A DNA stretch of 64,000 nt from Methylovorus sp. MM2 (GTDB lineage: Bacteria > Pseudomonadota > Gammaproteobacteria > Burkholderiales > Methylophilaceae), in NCBI RefSeq assembly GCF_001648895.1, contig NZ_LXUF01000016.1, positions 124,001 to 188,000 on the forward strand, written 5' to 3'. Shown piece after piece: positions 55,280 to 64,000 of this stretch. Positions within the stretch are counted from its first letter, which is position 1. The number at the start of each line of letters is the position of its first letter. The notes beneath the pieces are model-generated. The model saw only the letters and a program-made list of their open reading frames with translations, was not told the DNA's origin and did not search any database. A program made the translations under genes and the position numbers.

Positions 55280-55972
55280 ATGAAAAAAATAGATTCTTCC
55301 AATTTTAAAATTTATGTTCCCGTTGTCCTTTGGGCGGATGATCTCCGTGAGCTTTTTTCCATTCTCAGTGACTATGAAAATGTCAGAATTACTTCTGACA
55401 ACATTGAGTACGAATCCTTGAAGGAATTTCTTCAACATACAAGTTGGCGTAGAGCCTCTGAGGTGAATATAAGAGTTCCTGAGCCATATGTATCAATTAG
55501 TATGGATAACTCAAGTACACGACTTCATATGTCATCTAGTCAGAGAGTCGAATTGGGACTATTTTCTCAATTGGATGAAGTGCTTACTCGTTGTGAGCGT
55601 TCGCCACGGTTTTTTTATAGTTACAAATGGGTATTAATTTTACCTTTATTTGTTCAGGCTTTATTTGCAGTGTCCCCGATTGCAATTAATGCAGACTTAA
55701 AACTGGCAATTTCTATTTTGATGCTTTTATGGAGTAGTTCAGTTATGTATATCAATCTCTGTAAACATTCTATTGTTAACCGTGTTAACGAAAAAGACAG
55801 ACCTGGATTCCTGAAACGTAATTTGGATGGGATACTGATTGGAATTATTAGTGCGATTTTAGGTGGCATAGTTGGGATTTTTACCCCCCCAATAGTTGAA
55901 AAACTTTGGGATAAAAATCCCACTATCACCCAAAACCAAGTAAAACCGCTACAAGGTAATTTGCCCAAATAG
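55280..55972 (+). CDS. Hypothetical membrane protein, partner of the DUF4236 gene
   Basis: The 230-residue protein has a soluble N-terminal part (1-110), two hydrophobic helices (about 118-160) and a third near 185-207 (ILIGIISAILGGIVGIFT). It then ends in a short polar tail. No family is recognised. It starts 12 bases after the DUF4236 gene and is surely cotranscribed. The topology suggests a membrane-bound sensor or effector, without direct proof. Confidence 0.68.
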   Translation: MKKIDSSNFKIYVPVVLWADDLRELFSILSDYENVRITSDNIEYESLKEFLQHTSWRRASEVNIRVPEPYVSISMDNSSTRLHMSSSQRVELGLFSQLDEVLTRCERSPRFFYSYKWVLILPLFVQALFAVSPIAINADLKLAISILMLLWSSSVMYINLCKHSIVNRVNEKDRPGFLKRNLDGILIGIISAILGGIVGIFTPPIVEKLWDKNPTITQNQVKPLQGNLPK

Positions 55973-56010
55973 AAATGCTACTTACTTTAGAAGCATTTGG
56001 TTTGTAATAT

Positions 56011-56065
56011 ATGGCTACATACTTATTGTTCCAAGTGGCTACTTTGGATTGTTATAGGTGGCTAC
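56011..56065. repeat. IS21-like subterminal repeats, right end
   Basis: [AG]TGGCTAC begins at 56011, 56035 and 56058, spaced 24 and 23 bases. This is the reverse complement of the GTAGCCAC motif at the left end, so the two ends are inverted. Confidence 0.83.
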
Positions 56066-56087
56066 TTTGATTGGAATACTCACTTAC

Positions 56088-56192
56088 AATTCCCAACTTA
56101 AATCAGTCGTCTTGACATCAGATGGTGAGCGATTAGTCGTTTCTAGTGGCCTGTCTAAATTGATTCTTGATACGCAAGATGGCAGTAAATAA
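56088..56192 (+). pseudogene. 3' part of the interrupted membrane/coiled-coil protein gene
   Basis: Thirty-four codons (NSQLKSVVLTSDGERLVVSS and on to QDGSK) and a TAA stop, with no start of its own. Placed after codon 293 of the 36524 gene, with one CTTAC copy removed, the reading frame is continuous. Confidence 0.72.
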
Positions 56193-56364
56193 TCAAAAAA
56201 TGTAAAAGGTTCGATGGCACTTACTGTCGACTAACGGATTTTAAAATCGATTTTTGATGCCATTTTGATGACAGGGAGTATTTAAATCTTGCGAAACGCC
56301 TGTGTTCATGCGGAGTGGTTAATTTTACAACTTACTGATTTAATTGGGGTACAAGCCGCGTGAA

Positions 56365-56440
56365 TGGTGGGAGATCGGGGGGTCGAACCCCGGACAAACG
56401 GATTAAGAGTCCGCTGCTCTACCAACTGAGCTAATCTCCC
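56365..56440 (-). tRNA. tRNA-Lys (anticodon CTT)
   Basis: A 76-base cloverleaf: acceptor GGGAGAT/ATCTCCC, D-arm with AGTTGGTAGA, anticodon stem GCGGA/TCCGT around loop CTCTTAA (anticodon CTT, reads AAG), T-arm CGGGG-TTCGACC-CCCCG, discriminator A and encoded CCA. It is the target of the island on its 3' side. Confidence 0.96.
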
Positions 56441-56452
56441 ACAAGGGCGCCA

Positions 56453-56481
56453 ATTATCAATAGAATGGCTTGATATGTCAA
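56453..56481 (-). promoter_or_regulatory. Sigma70 promoter of tRNA-Lys
   Basis: On the minus strand: TTGACA, 17 bases, GATAAT, then a GC-rich TGGCGCCC stretch. It is near-consensus, and the GC-rich discriminator is typical of stringently controlled stable-RNA promoters. Confidence 0.88.
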
Positions 56482-56537
56482 CTTGAAACAGTTGGCTTAA
56501 TCTTGTAAGTTACGTTCTTATCTATCAAAAAGCCTGA

Positions 56538-58175
<1,638 letters not shown>

Positions 58176-58365
58176 GCCGCTATATAGGCATGGTGTTTTC
58201 TAAGTTACTGAATATAATAGCAGCGGAACACTGCATAGATGCTCAATTTTGGTGAAGTGATTTGCCAATTTATTGCGTTTGAGTCTAGTATCAAAGGTAA
58301 GAGCCAAGCGTGCGAAAGTGTTATTGGGGAGCGCACGCTACTTTAAAATTGGAAAAATTCCATCG

Positions 58366-60084
58366 ATGAATGCCATTAAAAATTATATTCTGCAATGCAA
58401 ACAGTTCTTTATATATGCAGGTGTATTTAGTTTTGTAATTAATCTGCTTACATTGATGCCAGCGTTTTATATGCTGGAGTTATATGACCGGGTATTAAGT
58501 AGCCACAGTAATGAAACTTTGGTTATGTTGACCCTGCTCGTTGTCTTCATGCTGGTGACTCAATACTACGTTGAGTATTTACGCCAGACGCTGTTTTTGC
58601 GCACATCTTTGACCATGCAGCGCTTGATGCAAAAAACGGTACTTGCCTGCATGTTGAGTATGAGTGGGCAAAACCGAGCTAACCGCCGTGGTTTAGATGA
58701 TGTGCATACAGTACAGTCCTTCTTTTCGGGCTCTGGCGTGCAAGCTGTATTTGAAATTCCATGGATTCCTGTTTATTTTTTCGTTTTATATCTTTTTCAT
58801 CCTTTACTCAGTTTGATGGCATTGGTCGGTACCTTGATTCTTGTGGGGTTGGCTTTTTTAGAGGAAAAGCAAGGCACTGAAAATCAGAAACAAGGGCAGG
58901 ATGCCTTGAGAAAATCTCAGGATGTATTGGATTCTGCGCTGAATAACCTTGAAGTCATCAATGCAATGAGCATGCGTGAAGTCATCACTAAGCGCTGGTC
59001 GAATATCCATGATGCAGCCTTATCGAATAATATTTCAGGCACGACAAAATCTGCTGCTATTTCTGCCTGGTCGCGCCTTGTACGTAACTTGCTCACAACA
59101 TTAGCCTTGGGTGTTGCTGCATGGTTGGCTATTAATGACCGCACCGTAACGCCTGGGGTGATGATTGCTGCCACCATTATCATGGGTAAGGTGATGATTC
59201 CGATTGACCGTGTGATTTCCGGCTGGCGTTTCTTTGTCAAGGCACGGCAGGCATACGCAAGACTGAATAAAATGCTGGATGATTACAAACCTGAAACAGC
59301 CGCAGTGACTCTTCAAGAGGTCGAAGGCAATCTCAAAGTAGAGAAACTGGTTTATGCGATCTCCCCTGAACGTGAAATCCTTCGTAATATCAACTTTTCC
59401 CTAAAGGCTGGCGAAGCCTTGGGGGTGATTGGGAATAGTGCCGCCGGGAAATCTACGCTGACACGTATGCTGGTCGGTTTGTATAAACCTAACCACGGTG
59501 CCGTTCGTCTGGATGGTGCTGATATATTCCAATGGGCGCAAACTGGATTATTGGGCCAGCATCTAGGATATATGCCTCAAGATGTTGAGCTTTTTGCAGG
59601 TACTGTCGCTGAAAATATTGCCCGCATGGGGGATGCTACTGAAAATGCTGAAGCTATTATTGAGGCCGCTAAACTTGTCGGGGCGCATGAGTTTATCCTA
59701 CGATTACCACAAGGTTATGATACAGACATCGGAGATGCTGGTCGCATTCTTTCTTCTGGGCAACGTCAGCTGGTAGGGCTGGCAAGAGCGCTTTTTGGCA
59801 ACCCCAAGCTGATCGTTCTTGATGAGCCAAATGCTAATTTGGATGGCCCATCAGAGCTTGCATTTATGCGCATGATACGAGAATTGAAGGCTCGAAAAAT
59901 TACATTAGTGATCGTTAGCCATAAACCAAGTGTATTACGCGATGTAGATAAATTACTGGTGCTTGAGCTAGGGCGTCAACTGAGTTTTGGAGATAGGGAC
60001 GAGGTTCTACAAAGTGTGGCTAGTAGCAATGAAAGTACATCAGCCTCTCAGGTGTCATTAGTAAAAGGGGCTCAGCCTACATGA
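58366..60084 (+). CDS. Type I secretion ABC transporter ATPase (PrtD-type)
   Basis: An inner-membrane exporter with fused membrane and ATPase domains. The start at 58366 (MNAIKNYILQCKQF) is preferred; the frame extends back to 58273 without a convincing start. It has 572 residues. Six membrane helices are followed by the ATPase: Walker A GNSAAGKSTLTRMLVG, signature LSSGQRQLVGLARAL and Walker B LIVLDEPNANLDG. The adaptor gene overlaps its stop by four bases. The exported protein and a TolC-type channel are not in this window. Confidence 0.93.
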   Translation: MNAIKNYILQCKQFFIYAGVFSFVINLLTLMPAFYMLELYDRVLSSHSNETLVMLTLLVVFMLVTQYYVEYLRQTLFLRTSLTMQRLMQKTVLACMLSMSGQNRANRRGLDDVHTVQSFFSGSGVQAVFEIPWIPVYFFVLYLFHPLLSLMALVGTLILVGLAFLEEKQGTENQKQGQDALRKSQDVLDSALNNLEVINAMSMREVITKRWSNIHDAALSNNISGTTKSAAISAWSRLVRNLLTTLALGVAAWLAINDRTVTPGVMIAATIIMGKVMIPIDRVISGWRFFVKARQAYARLNKMLDDYKPETAAVTLQEVEGNLKVEKLVYAISPEREILRNINFSLKAGEALGVIGNSAAGKSTLTRMLVGLYKPNHGAVRLDGADIFQWAQTGLLGQHLGYMPQDVELFAGTVAENIARMGDATENAEAIIEAAKLVGAHEFILRLPQGYDTDIGDAGRILSSGQRQLVGLARALFGNPKLIVLDEPNANLDGPSELAFMRMIRELKARKITLVIVSHKPSVLRDVDKLLVLELGRQLSFGDRDEVLQSVASSNESTSASQVSLVKGAQPT

Positions 60085-61409
60085 GTATCCTAAATGGCAT
60101 CTTCAAACCGACCATTCAGATCGATGAGTCAGGGCAGTCCACAAGGATAGTCCGTAAAGGGATGTTTGTGGGGATTGTGATCGTGGGTGGATTCTTCCTC
60201 TGGGCGAGCATTGCACCATTAAGTGGTGCTGTCATTGCGGAGGGGAAGATCAAGTTCGCGACGAATCGTAAAACTATCCAGCATCTTGAAGGCGGTATCG
60301 TTAAACAGATACTTGTACGGGATGGCGATATCGTTAAAGCTGGCCAGCCTTTGGTGCTGTTGGAAGATACAAGAAATAGCGCTGAGCTCAATATTCTTCG
60401 GGATCAGCATGATGCTTTGCTGGCAAAAGACGCACGCTTGATCGCTGAAAAGACACTTGCAGATAAAATCAGCTTTCCTTCAGAGTTGTTGACACCTTCT
60501 ACCCCAAAACGGGTGGAATTGATTAACAAGGAAAATGCGATCTTTTACTCAAAGCGTAAGATATTGAATGACCAGATATCGCTTCTGAAAACAGAGCTAT
60601 CTCATTCAAAAGATGCTGTAACCGCATATCAAGCGCAGGTCAGTGCAATTTCTGAGAATATTAATTACAGGCAAGAGCAAGTTGCGATGCGTGAAGGGTT
60701 AATGCAGAAGAACTTTGTGGGTAAAGCGGATGTGCTGAATTATCGCCAAGCGTTAACTGAAAAGAAAGAGCAACTGGCAGAGAAGAACGCAGACCTTAAT
60801 AATACGAGAGCCAGGGTTGCTGAATTAGATTTAAGGGCGATTGATGCCAAGAATCAATATATACAGCAGGCCGATAGTGACCTTAAAGAGACGAGCAGTC
60901 AGCTTCAAGAGGTCATCGAGCGATTACGTCCGGCAGAAGACTCCATGTTGCGTAGAACAGTGCTAGCGCCTATCGATGGACAGGTGATGTCACTCAAGAT
61001 AACGACCATTGGCGGTATTGTGAGCCCTGGACAAGCTATGATGGATATTGTGCCGAGCTCAGATGATCTGGTGATTGAGGTAAATGTTAAAAACATTGAT
61101 ATTGATACTGTATTTACAGATCAGGTGGCAGAGATCCAGCTGAATGCCTATAACCAGCGTTCAACGCCTATGGTGTCCGGTAAAGTGACTTATGTTGCCA
61201 GAGATGCTATTGAAGATCCGCAAACCAAGATGGTGACCTATCCTGCACATGTGATGATTGATCGAGATGCTTTAAAAAGTCTGCAACATGTCAAAATCGA
61301 ACCAGGGATGCCTGCAACTGCTTATATCAAGACTCAGGAGCGGAGCATGCTAGAGTATTTAATATCGCCGATTACACAACGTATGCGGCATACGTTCCGT
61401 GAAGAGTAG
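60081..61409 (+). CDS. Type I secretion membrane-fusion adaptor (HlyD/PrtE-type)
   Basis: The periplasmic adaptor linking the ABC transporter to an outer-membrane channel. It has 442 residues: one membrane helix (about 28-50), a lipoyl-like half motif GGIVKQILVRDGDIVKAGQP, a long coiled coil (about 150-280), the second lipoyl half with APIDGQVMSLKITTIGG, and a beta-barrel region. The start overlaps the transporter gene (ATGA), so translation is coupled. Confidence 0.93.
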   Translation: MSILNGIFKPTIQIDESGQSTRIVRKGMFVGIVIVGGFFLWASIAPLSGAVIAEGKIKFATNRKTIQHLEGGIVKQILVRDGDIVKAGQPLVLLEDTRNSAELNILRDQHDALLAKDARLIAEKTLADKISFPSELLTPSTPKRVELINKENAIFYSKRKILNDQISLLKTELSHSKDAVTAYQAQVSAISENINYRQEQVAMREGLMQKNFVGKADVLNYRQALTEKKEQLAEKNADLNNTRARVAELDLRAIDAKNQYIQQADSDLKETSSQLQEVIERLRPAEDSMLRRTVLAPIDGQVMSLKITTIGGIVSPGQAMMDIVPSSDDLVIEVNVKNIDIDTVFTDQVAEIQLNAYNQRSTPMVSGKVTYVARDAIEDPQTKMVTYPAHVMIDRDALKSLQHVKIEPGMPATAYIKTQERSMLEYLISPITQRMRHTFREE

Positions 61410-61430
61410 AAAGAGCGGTAAGTCATTGGG

Positions 61431-62138
61431 CTAGGTTTTTTGATCGTTAATATCTAGCAGTTTTTTACTTAAATTTAGCCTTCCATCATCAAGTGTGACC
61501 AATAAACCTTCGTCTTCCCAGTTACGTAACTGCTTGTTCACGCTTTCTCGTGAAGCGCCTACAAGGTTAGCCAGATCGACTTGAGATATTTTCATATCGA
61601 ATTCGATGTTTTCACCTTTAGGGCTTCCATATTTTAGAGAAAGTAAGCGCAGCATTTTGGCTAAGCGGAATGGCAGGTTCAGAAATACCATGTTTTCCAG
61701 AAATTCATTCGTTGAGCGCAACATCTGGCAAAGCACGGTGGTGAGTTGAACGGCAACGGATGGATGCGAAATAAGGAATTGCAGGAAAGAGGTTCGGTCA
61801 ATGACCAAGAGTTCTGATACTTGTGTGCTTGTGACTGTCGCCGTCCGTGGCTTGCCATCCAGCACGGCGATTTCACCGAATGACGCATTCGGTTCCAGAA
61901 AGCCTAATATCAGGGTTTTACCTTCTTCTGATATGTTTTGTACTTTTAACCGACCTTTAATGACGATGAACATGCTATCGCCATGATCGCCTTTAAAGAA
62001 GACCGAAGTCTTGTTCGGTATTTTACGAACCTGCGCGAAATCAGCGATTTTGTCTAAGGCTGTTTGTTCAAGCTCAGAAAATAAAAAACTGCCAGATAAT
62101 AATTGAGTAATCTCAGCTTTGCTATAACGCCCCTGCAT
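61431..62138 (-). CDS. Crp/Fnr-family transcriptional regulator
   Basis: The 235-residue protein has an N-terminal cyclic-nucleotide-binding fold (KTSVFFKGDHGDSMFIVIKG, then ASFGEIAVLDGKPRTATVTS with a PRTA phosphate-binding-type loop). The C-terminal winged helix is KISQVDLANLVGASRESVNK. The recognition helix keeps the Arg-Glu pair of CRP, which contacts TGTGA. No Fnr-type cysteine cluster is seen, so it is likely to respond to a cyclic nucleotide or be ligand-free. It converges with the secretion operon. Confidence 0.9.
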   Translation of the reverse strand: MQGRYSKAEITQLLSGSFLFSELEQTALDKIADFAQVRKIPNKTSVFFKGDHGDSMFIVIKGRLKVQNISEEGKTLILGFLEPNASFGEIAVLDGKPRTATVTSTQVSELLVIDRTSFLQFLISHPSVAVQLTTVLCQMLRSTNEFLENMVFLNLPFRLAKMLRLLSLKYGSPKGENIEFDMKISQVDLANLVGASRESVNKQLRNWEDEGLLVTLDDGRLNLSKKLLDINDQKT

Positions 62139-62374
62139 CGTGTTATTCCCTTTTTAACCAGCTTTAAGTAATAGGTGATCTGGTTTATTTATTTGATCAT
62201 TTATTATTGTTTTTATTCATTATAGTCGGCTATAAGAAATTTTTGTATTGAGGATTAGCAGCCATGCTAATAGCGGTGTTTGATTTATTTATAGTAAGCC
62301 CTATAAATGTTATTTTTGCTGATGGTAATGGGTGTTAGGATATTGGCAGAACGCGACACAGAAAATAATTCACA

Positions 62375-63628
62375 ATGAAATATCTATTCATACACCAAAA
62401 CTATCCCGGTCAATTCAAGCATCTTGCCCCAGCTATTGCCGCTATTCCTGGCAATCAAGTAGTCGCTATTGTCGATGATAAAAATAAACGTGCTGCCAGC
62501 ATCCAAAAGAATGTGACCTTATATAGTTATCCTGCGCCTCAAGGGTCTAGTAAGGAGACGCACTGGTATTTAAGAAATTACGAAGGCGCTATTCGCCGTG
62601 GTCAGCAAGTCGTTAGGTTGTTGATGGAGTTACGCGATAAGCAGAAATTTATTCCCGATGTGATTTGTGCGCATGCGGGCTGGGGCGAGGCGTTGTTCCT
62701 CAAAGAGGTTTTTCCTGACGCTGTAGTGCTGGATTATTTTGAATTCTTTTATTTATCCGAAGGTTCGGATGTGGGTTTTGACAAAGAGTTCCAGACACAA
62801 ACCATTGATGATTTTTGTCGGATACGCATTAAGAACTCGACACACTTATTATCGCTAAATAATTGTGATTGGGGGCTTGCGCCGACAAAATGGCAGGCTG
62901 GTCAGTTTCCTCCTATTTATCAATCAAAGATCAGCGTGATTCATGAAGGGGTAGATACTGATATCGTTAAGCCGAATATCTATGCAAGCTTTAAGGTGCC
63001 ACAGGGACCATTGCTAACAGCGGAAGATAAGGTCATTACGTTTGTTAACCGGAATCTTGAGCCTTATCGCGGGTTTCATGTTTTTATGCGTGCACTGCCA
63101 CAGATATTAATCGATAACCCTGATGCACACGTCGTATTACTTGGTGGGGATGAGGTGAGTTATGGGGCAATGCCTAAAGAGGGCGGTACATGGCGGCATA
63201 AGATGATGGCCGAAGTGGGTGATGGTCTTGATATGAAGCGAGTACATTTTGTTGGCAAGATACCCTATGACCAGTACCTTAACCTATTGCAGATATCGTC
63301 TGCACATGTCTATCTGACTTATCCTTTTGTATTATCTTGGTCGATGATGGAGTCTATGGCTGCTGGGTGTATCGTGATTGCCTCGAATACGCCACCAGTG
63401 ACCGAAGTGATGACAGACGGGCATGATGGTTTGCTGTTTGATTTTTTTGATGTGCAGGGGCTGGTAGATAAAGTGGGTAAGGTGCTTAAGCATCCTGAAG
63501 ATTATGCTCAGATACGTATCAATGCGCGTAAAACGATCGTGGAGCAATACGATTTAAAAACAGTTTGCTTACCTAAACAGGTAGAGCTTTTGCAAACCTT
63601 ATCTGCCAAAGGTGCGTTACAAGATTGA
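62375..63628 (+). CDS. Glycosyltransferase, group 1 (GT4-like)
   Basis: A 417-residue GT-B fold glycosyltransferase. The N-terminal half begins with MKYLFIHQNYPGQFKHLAP. The C-terminal donor-binding half has NLEPYRGFHVFMRALP, HFVGKIPYDQYLNLL, and SWSMMESMAAGCIVIASNTP with the family's acidic motif. It is probably involved in surface polysaccharide or glycoprotein assembly; acceptor and donor are unknown. Confidence 0.88.
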   Translation: MKYLFIHQNYPGQFKHLAPAIAAIPGNQVVAIVDDKNKRAASIQKNVTLYSYPAPQGSSKETHWYLRNYEGAIRRGQQVVRLLMELRDKQKFIPDVICAHAGWGEALFLKEVFPDAVVLDYFEFFYLSEGSDVGFDKEFQTQTIDDFCRIRIKNSTHLLSLNNCDWGLAPTKWQAGQFPPIYQSKISVIHEGVDTDIVKPNIYASFKVPQGPLLTAEDKVITFVNRNLEPYRGFHVFMRALPQILIDNPDAHVVLLGGDEVSYGAMPKEGGTWRHKMMAEVGDGLDMKRVHFVGKIPYDQYLNLLQISSAHVYLTYPFVLSWSMMESMAAGCIVIASNTPPVTEVMTDGHDGLLFDFFDVQGLVDKVGKVLKHPEDYAQIRINARKTIVEQYDLKTVCLPKQVELLQTLSAKGALQD

Positions 63629-63643
63629 TCGCTACAGGATAGA

Positions 63644-64000
63644 TCACTCGACCTGTTTGATGGTCATGTTGCCTTGAAACAGTCGCACATCCATTCGCCC
63701 TAAAAATGACATGCCAAGCAATACATCACCATCCAGCCCTGGGGCGATGACGGCAGCTACATCTTTTGCTTCTACGCCCCCAATCTTTACCGAACCAAGC
63801 CTTGTCATATAGGCAACAGTATCGCCATTTGCAGTGCTTGTCATGATTGCATTTCGGCTTGTAAGACCTAGTTTGTCGGCGATTCTTTGCGAGATCGCGA
63901 CACCGGTAGCGCCTGTATCGACCAATACATCTACGCGTTGACCATTGATCAATGCTTCGGCGCGATAATGCCCATCAGCGCCACGGCGCAATACGACTTC
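63644..64000 (-). CDS. Retropepsin-like aspartic protease, partial
   Basis: Only the C-terminal part lies in the window; the frame is still open at the right edge (reading EVVLRRGADGHYRAEALING at its start). The active-site motif VLVDTGATGVAIS and the flap-to-end region GDVLLGMSFLGRMDV mark the clan AA, bacterial retropepsin-like family (TIGR02281 type). The N-terminal anchor expected in this family would be outside the window. Confidence 0.87.
   Translation of the reverse strand, partial: EVVLRRGADGHYRAEALINGQRVDVLVDTGATGVAISQRIADKLGLTSRNAIMTSTANGDTVAYMTRLGSVKIGGVEAKDVAAVIAPGLDGDVLLGMSFLGRMDVRLFQGNMTIKQVE

Larger units (their letters stand above)
37403..56082. mobile_element. 18.7-kb unit with IS21-like ends and 5-bp target duplication
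   Basis: Left tip TGCGTATTACAG and right tip (minus strand) TGAGTATTCCAA are related inverted repeats beginning with TG. CTTAC flanks both sides (37398-37402 and 56083-56087). Subterminal GTAGCCAC-type repeats recur every 23-24 bases inside each end. Cargo: DUF2971, OsmC-YcaO, a LysR-controlled cluster, istAB, AlpA and an unknown gene, and a large NTPase with two partner genes. Whether it moved as one unit or formed from two end copies is not settled. Confidence 0.8.
55973..56364. other. Right end of the island: transposon end, gene remnant and attachment region
   Basis: In order: IS21-like repeats (56011-56065), element tip at 56082, the CTTAC duplication, the orphan 3' coding fragment to 56192, TTTTTGATGCCA at 56251, then the tRNA-Lys 3' end at 56365. 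No integrase is present. Confidence 0.75.
36297..56440. mobile_element. Genomic island in tRNA-Lys with a nested IS21-ended unit
   Basis: The outer limits are the partial tRNA copy at the left and the intact tRNA-Lys at the right. Inside, an 18.7-kb unit (37403-56082) with IS21-like ends splits the one gene that belonged to the outer island. TTTTTGATGCC repeats occur near both outer ends. No integrase gene is present, so the outer element is either a remnant or was mobilised in trans. Confidence 0.82.

Overview
The window looks like the chromosome of a motile Gram-negative betaproteobacterium, most likely of the Methylophilaceae (Methylotenera/Methylophilus type). This is inferred from moderate-to-low GC, FlhDC and FliA master regulators alongside an FlhF/FlhG pair, and the style of the proteins. 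No rRNA or other direct taxonomic marker is present.

Layout. (1) 1-6451: flagellar rod and hook genes flgB-flgH on the minus strand (flgH cut by the window edge), divergent from flgA-flgM-flgN. (2) 6570-9623: a PAS-GGDEF diguanylate cyclase and a Gfo/Idh/MocA oxidoreductase. (3) 9771-17702: one tightly overlapping minus-strand operon flhB-flhA-flhF-flhG-fliA-motC-motD. (4) 17703-19519: a 0.9-kb AT-rich region with three tandem FliA (sigma28) promoters, then flhD and flhC. (5) 19612-35645: a methyltransferase, motAB, a CheZ-like gene, cheY, cheA, cheW, two chemoreceptors, cheR, cheD, cheB, a second cheY, cheZ and a third chemoreceptor. (6) 35668-36148: a 28-residue membrane peptide and a BON-domain protein. 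(7) 36297-56440: a genomic island in tRNA-Lys(CTT). (8) 56544-64000: phosphoglucomutase, a type I secretion ABC transporter and its adaptor, a Crp/Fnr regulator, a glycosyltransferase and a partial retropepsin-like protease.

How the core works: FlhDC is the master regulator. FliA and its anti-sigma factor FlgM are both encoded here, and FliA-type promoters (TAAAGTTT-N11-GCCGATAA) precede flgM, motA, a chemoreceptor gene and, three times over, the flhDC leader. Two stator sets (MotAB and MotCD) and a complete Che pathway with adaptation enzymes are present. FlhG has kept its FlhF-activating motif but lost its ATP-binding loop.

The island is nested. The intact tRNA-Lys gene lies at its right end; a copy of the 3' half of that tRNA, followed by the tRNA's apparent native terminator, lies 20 kb away at its left end. 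Inside sits one gene for a membrane/coiled-coil protein, which has been split by an 18.7-kb unit (37403-56082). The unit has IS21-like ends: TG...CA tips, 23-24-bp-spaced GTAGCCAC repeats, and a 5-bp CTTAC target duplication. Removing the unit and one CTTAC copy restores a continuous 327-residue frame. The unit carries a DUF2971 gene, an OsmC-YcaO fusion, a LysR-controlled metabolic cluster, an istAB insertion sequence, an AlpA-like regulator with an unknown gene, and a probable defence locus. That locus pairs a roughly 1,420-residue P-loop NTPase ending in a PD-(D/E)XK-like domain with two divergent genes (DUF4236 and a membrane protein). It is the best candidate here for an undescribed system.
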